Below, one piece after another: positions 61,695 to 64,000 of a stretch of 64,000 bases of DNA (the first letter of the stretch is position 1; every line of letters begins with the position of its first letter). The notes under the pieces are model-generated. The model was not told the DNA's origin, did no database searches, and was given only the letters and a program-made list of their open reading frames with translations. Source of the DNA: JANWYT01 sp034437555 (GTDB lineage Bacteria > Chloroflexota > Anaerolineae > Aggregatilineales > Phototrophicaceae); assembly GCA_034437555.1 (NCBI GenBank), contig DAOTTQ010000064.1, positions 1-64,000 of the forward strand, read 5' to 3'. Both the position numbers and the translations under genes were made by a program.

Positions 61695-63578
61695 TTACCG
61701 TAGTGAAAGGTCGCGTGCCAAAAGCCCCAAGTTTAGGCGAACAGCGCGGTTTTGTGGGGATGTGCTATCCAGTGAAAAGACCACCACATCCCCACCATTA
61801 GAGCGCGTTACGCCAATGACAGCGTTGCCATCAGAGGTGAGTAGGGGGGCGTATAGGGCATTGGTTCGCGCAATTTCGCGCAGTTCTCCGCCACCAAAAG
61901 GGACTTCGGCTATCACCAATTGTCCCAAGACATCCGTTTCAAAGAGCAACCGTAGCATATCTGCGCTGGATTGCACCACGTCCATAAGCTGGCTGTTGGG
62001 GGGTAATTCTGCCAGTACGGTAGGGAGTTCTTCGGGAATGTTGGCGTTAACGCGCACAATGCTTGCGCCATTGGCAAAAACCACCTGTGCGCCATTAAGC
62101 CACCACCCACGCAAGAATGGCACTTCGCCGATGGCTTCGCCGGTGTTGGTGTCAATGAAAACGGTGCTTTCGGGCGTATTTACCAGCAATGCGCTTACGC
62201 TTGTGGCGGGCTGCGGTGCGCTGTAGCGCGTATCTTCTGCCAACACGAATAATTGCCCCGTTGTTAAGTCGGCACGTTCTAAGCCTTGCCCACGCGTAAA
62301 ATACAGGGTTTGGGCATCGGCACTAAACGCCATACTAAAGCCCGTATCGGGTACATCTTCTGCCAACGTATACACAATGTCATCGGCGTTCAGCGCGTAA
62401 TAAAATAGCGTGTTATTGCTGATATACGCCACGCCCGCCCCGTTGCGTGCTACATGGTACACGGTTACATCGCCCTCTGAGGGTGTGATGGTTTGCGCGA
62501 GTGTGCCATCATTGGGCAATTGCCACACTTGCACAATGCCCGCACTGGGCGCACGAAAATAGAGGGTGTCTGTGATTGCGGTGCTTTCTACCCGTTGCGG
62601 ATAGGGCGCACCCCAACCATACGCAGACGCGCTGGCAATGGGCAACGTAAAGCCTTCACCAATAAGCGGGTTGACAAAAGCCAACACACCGCCCTGAAAC
62701 GCCACCAAAAGCTCACCATTGGGTGTCCAGCGTGCAGAACCAATGTCTATGGGGGCATCGCCAATTTCACGCGCTACAAACGCCTCGCCCTCATACGTCA
62801 CCTGAAACAGCGTTGCGCTTTCGGGGCTGCCCCTAAACAGTTGAAACGACGTTTGCGAGAAGGCAAACGGCAAATGATAGGTAAAGTCTGTGTCTAGGAT
62901 GGGAATTTGGTCATTAAAGTTGGCTAAATCCATGGCAATCATGCCGCCATTGCGGGGCGTAAACGCCAAAATATCATCCGCCAGCCAGATGAGGCTTGTG
63001 CCGTCACTAATGGCACTCGTTAGGCGCGCACTGTTATTTGCCACCGCAAATATCCACCAAACGTTTTCTATTGCCCCCGCCGCCAAATAATTACCATTGC
63101 TAGACCAACGCATCTCTTGTAAGCCCGCAACGTTAAGGGCTTGGGTGATACTAGTGCCATCGGGGGCAATAAAGCTCACAAAGCCGTTATCTTGGGCGGT
63201 ATACGCCAGCACATTGCCTTGTGGCGACCACGCCAACGTATCACCCTTGCCCCGAATTTCGGGGTAGGTGGCGGTGGGGTTAATAAGCAGTGGGTTTTCG
63301 GGGGCATCAAAGCGAAATGCGGTGAGATTTTCTAGGGTACGAATCGCCAACCAACGGTTATCGCCCGACACGGCAAAATCGAGGACAAACGCGCCTTCGG
63401 GTGTAACGCTCTGAACGCCTTCTGCACCCAGCCCATAGCGTTCTAGCACGCCCTCATTCAGCAAAATATAAAGCTCTGTGGGCAAATTAAAGCCATCTTG
63501 GGCGCGTGTTCCCCACGCCATTCCTAGCAAGAGTACCCACGCCACAGGACGCAAGAGGAACAGAAAACGCGCCATCAT
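61695..63578 (-). CDS. Secreted beta-propeller-like (TolB/WD40-like) protein
   Basis: The 627-residue protein has a signal peptide (MMARFLFLLRPVAWVLLLGM, ending GTRAQ). Repeated blades follow with a W-x-x-x-G-x-x-L-A pattern: TLAWSPQGNVLAYTAQDNG, MRWSSNGNYLAAGAIENVW, ARWTPNGELLVAFQGG and MAFSADAQTLYFTRGQG. They resemble TolB/PD40 blades. It would sit outside the cell; no ligand or enzyme motif is visible. Followed on the same strand (upstream) by the coiled-coil gene with 5 bases between. The stalked lipoprotein at 22.2 kb shares this propeller style. Confidence 0.8.
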   Translation of the reverse strand: MMARFLFLLRPVAWVLLLGMAWGTRAQDGFNLPTELYILLNEGVLERYGLGAEGVQSVTPEGAFVLDFAVSGDNRWLAIRTLENLTAFRFDAPENPLLINPTATYPEIRGKGDTLAWSPQGNVLAYTAQDNGFVSFIAPDGTSITQALNVAGLQEMRWSSNGNYLAAGAIENVWWIFAVANNSARLTSAISDGTSLIWLADDILAFTPRNGGMIAMDLANFNDQIPILDTDFTYHLPFAFSQTSFQLFRGSPESATLFQVTYEGEAFVAREIGDAPIDIGSARWTPNGELLVAFQGGVLAFVNPLIGEGFTLPIASASAYGWGAPYPQRVESTAITDTLYFRAPSAGIVQVWQLPNDGTLAQTITPSEGDVTVYHVARNGAGVAYISNNTLFYYALNADDIVYTLAEDVPDTGFSMAFSADAQTLYFTRGQGLERADLTTGQLFVLAEDTRYSAPQPATSVSALLVNTPESTVFIDTNTGEAIGEVPFLRGWWLNGAQVVFANGASIVRVNANIPEELPTVLAELPPNSQLMDVVQSSADMLRLLFETDVLGQLVIAEVPFGGGELREIARTNALYAPLLTSDGNAVIGVTRSNGGDVVVFSLDSTSPQNRAVRLNLGLLARDLSLR

Positions 63579-63583
63579 CTCAT

Positions 63584-64000
63584 TTAACCTAGCCGTAGGC
63601 TTTTGGATTGCACATCGTCCATTGCCTCAATGGTATCTTGCAAGCTGGCAACTTCGTCTTGAATTTCTAAGCGAAGGCGTTGGGCGCGCGAGCTATCCAC
63701 TTCTTTTGTGCCTAACAAAGACATTTGGGCATACACCGTCCCTAGCGAAGCCAACGTGCTTTCTAATTGAATTTCGGCACGCTTTACACTATTCATCGTA
63801 GCTTCCAGGTTGCGCTTTTGTTGCTCTAGGTTGATTTTTTGGGCTTTTAAATCGGCGATGACGCGCTCATCTTTTTCGACGGTTAGGCGTTGTTGCACTT
63901 TTTCTATTTTTTGTGGCACAGCCTTTAGGTCACGTTCTACAATGTCATTGCCCTCAAACGCATCAATATGGAGCGCAAGGTCATACATGTGGGCAATCCA
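63584..64000 (-). CDS. Coiled-coil protein, 5' part cut by right window edge
   Basis: The frame is open to the window edge (upstream codons give WIAHMYDLALHID), so only the C-terminal 138 residues are seen. They are mostly a long coiled coil: KIEKVQQRLTVEKDERVIAD, LKAQKINLEQQKRNLEATMN and a second helix RLRLEIQDEVASLQDTIEAM. The M at 63988 is therefore probably internal. Five bases separate its stop from the propeller gene, so they share a transcript. The family cannot be named without the missing N-terminus. Confidence 0.65.
   Translation of the reverse strand, partial: WIAHMYDLALHIDAFEGNDIVERDLKAVPQKIEKVQQRLTVEKDERVIADLKAQKINLEQQKRNLEATMNSVKRAEIQLESTLASLGTVYAQMSLLGTKEVDSSRAQRLRLEIQDEVASLQDTIEAMDDVQSKSLRLG

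Overview
The window looks like a chromosomal segment of a Chloroflexota bacterium, probably Anaerolineae-like. This is an inference from gene content and style, not from a marker phylogeny. Pointers are an orphan Flp-type pilin with a very short leader, Thr/Pro-rich lipoproteins, two class A penicillin-binding proteins with very long cytoplasmic N-termini, a DUF348/G5/3D protein, several GT4 glycosyltransferases, HEAT-repeat clusters, and a peptide ABC permease with a Ca-loop-like insertion. Base composition is near 50% GC and coding density is high. I saw no rRNA, tRNA, CRISPR array, transposase or phage gene.

Region 1-10 kb is almost entirely minus strand: a Uma2-family protein cut by the window edge, a Zn/Cd-type P-type ATPase, a WecA/MraY-like phosphoglycosyltransferase coupled to a GT4 enzyme, a degenerate alpha/beta-hydrolase, an AEC transporter, an FAD amine-oxidase-like protein, dtd, a relic of an LPXTG-like surface protein, and another GT4 gene. 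10-16 kb carries an oligopeptide-type ABC operon (binding protein, DppB-like, DppC-like; no ATPases here), mtnA and an NAD-dependent epimerase-like gene. 16-24 kb holds secreted proteins (Ig-like/PPC repeats, beta-helix, Thr/Pro-rich lipoprotein) around tsaD.

The most striking regulatory element is at 24.2-24.43 kb, in front of metG. It has a consensus-like promoter, a tiny Met-rich reading frame, and three mutually exclusive pairings (1:2, 2:3, 3:4), the last being an intrinsic terminator. This is the layout of classical ribosome-mediated attenuation, here apparently sensing charged tRNA-Met for methionyl-tRNA synthetase.

26-35 kb contains a TPR protein, a PAS histidine kinase, a membrane glycosyltransferase, the DUF348/3D cell-wall protein, rsmA, a LysR regulator and a GT4. 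At 35-37.4 kb a Fur/Zur-like regulator is divergent from a ZnuA-like metal-binding protein that has swallowed a copper-type PCuAC domain, apparently circularly permuted, between His/Met-rich linkers. No znuB or znuC lies beside it.

37-48 kb includes an SRPBCC protein, a Bcp peroxiredoxin, three HEAT-repeat proteins around a PAS histidine kinase, a membrane rhodanese plus DUF2892 pair, a cytochrome P450 with a closely linked unknown, a monocistronic Flp pilin with a UUCG terminator, methionine aminopeptidase and a GT4. 48-64 kb has EamA and MFS exporters, two large class A PBPs (the second closely linked to an SGNH-hydrolase-like gene), a 138-bp-period palindromic tandem array between convergent PBP and ndk genes, a secreted beta-propeller-like protein, and a coiled-coil protein running off the right edge.
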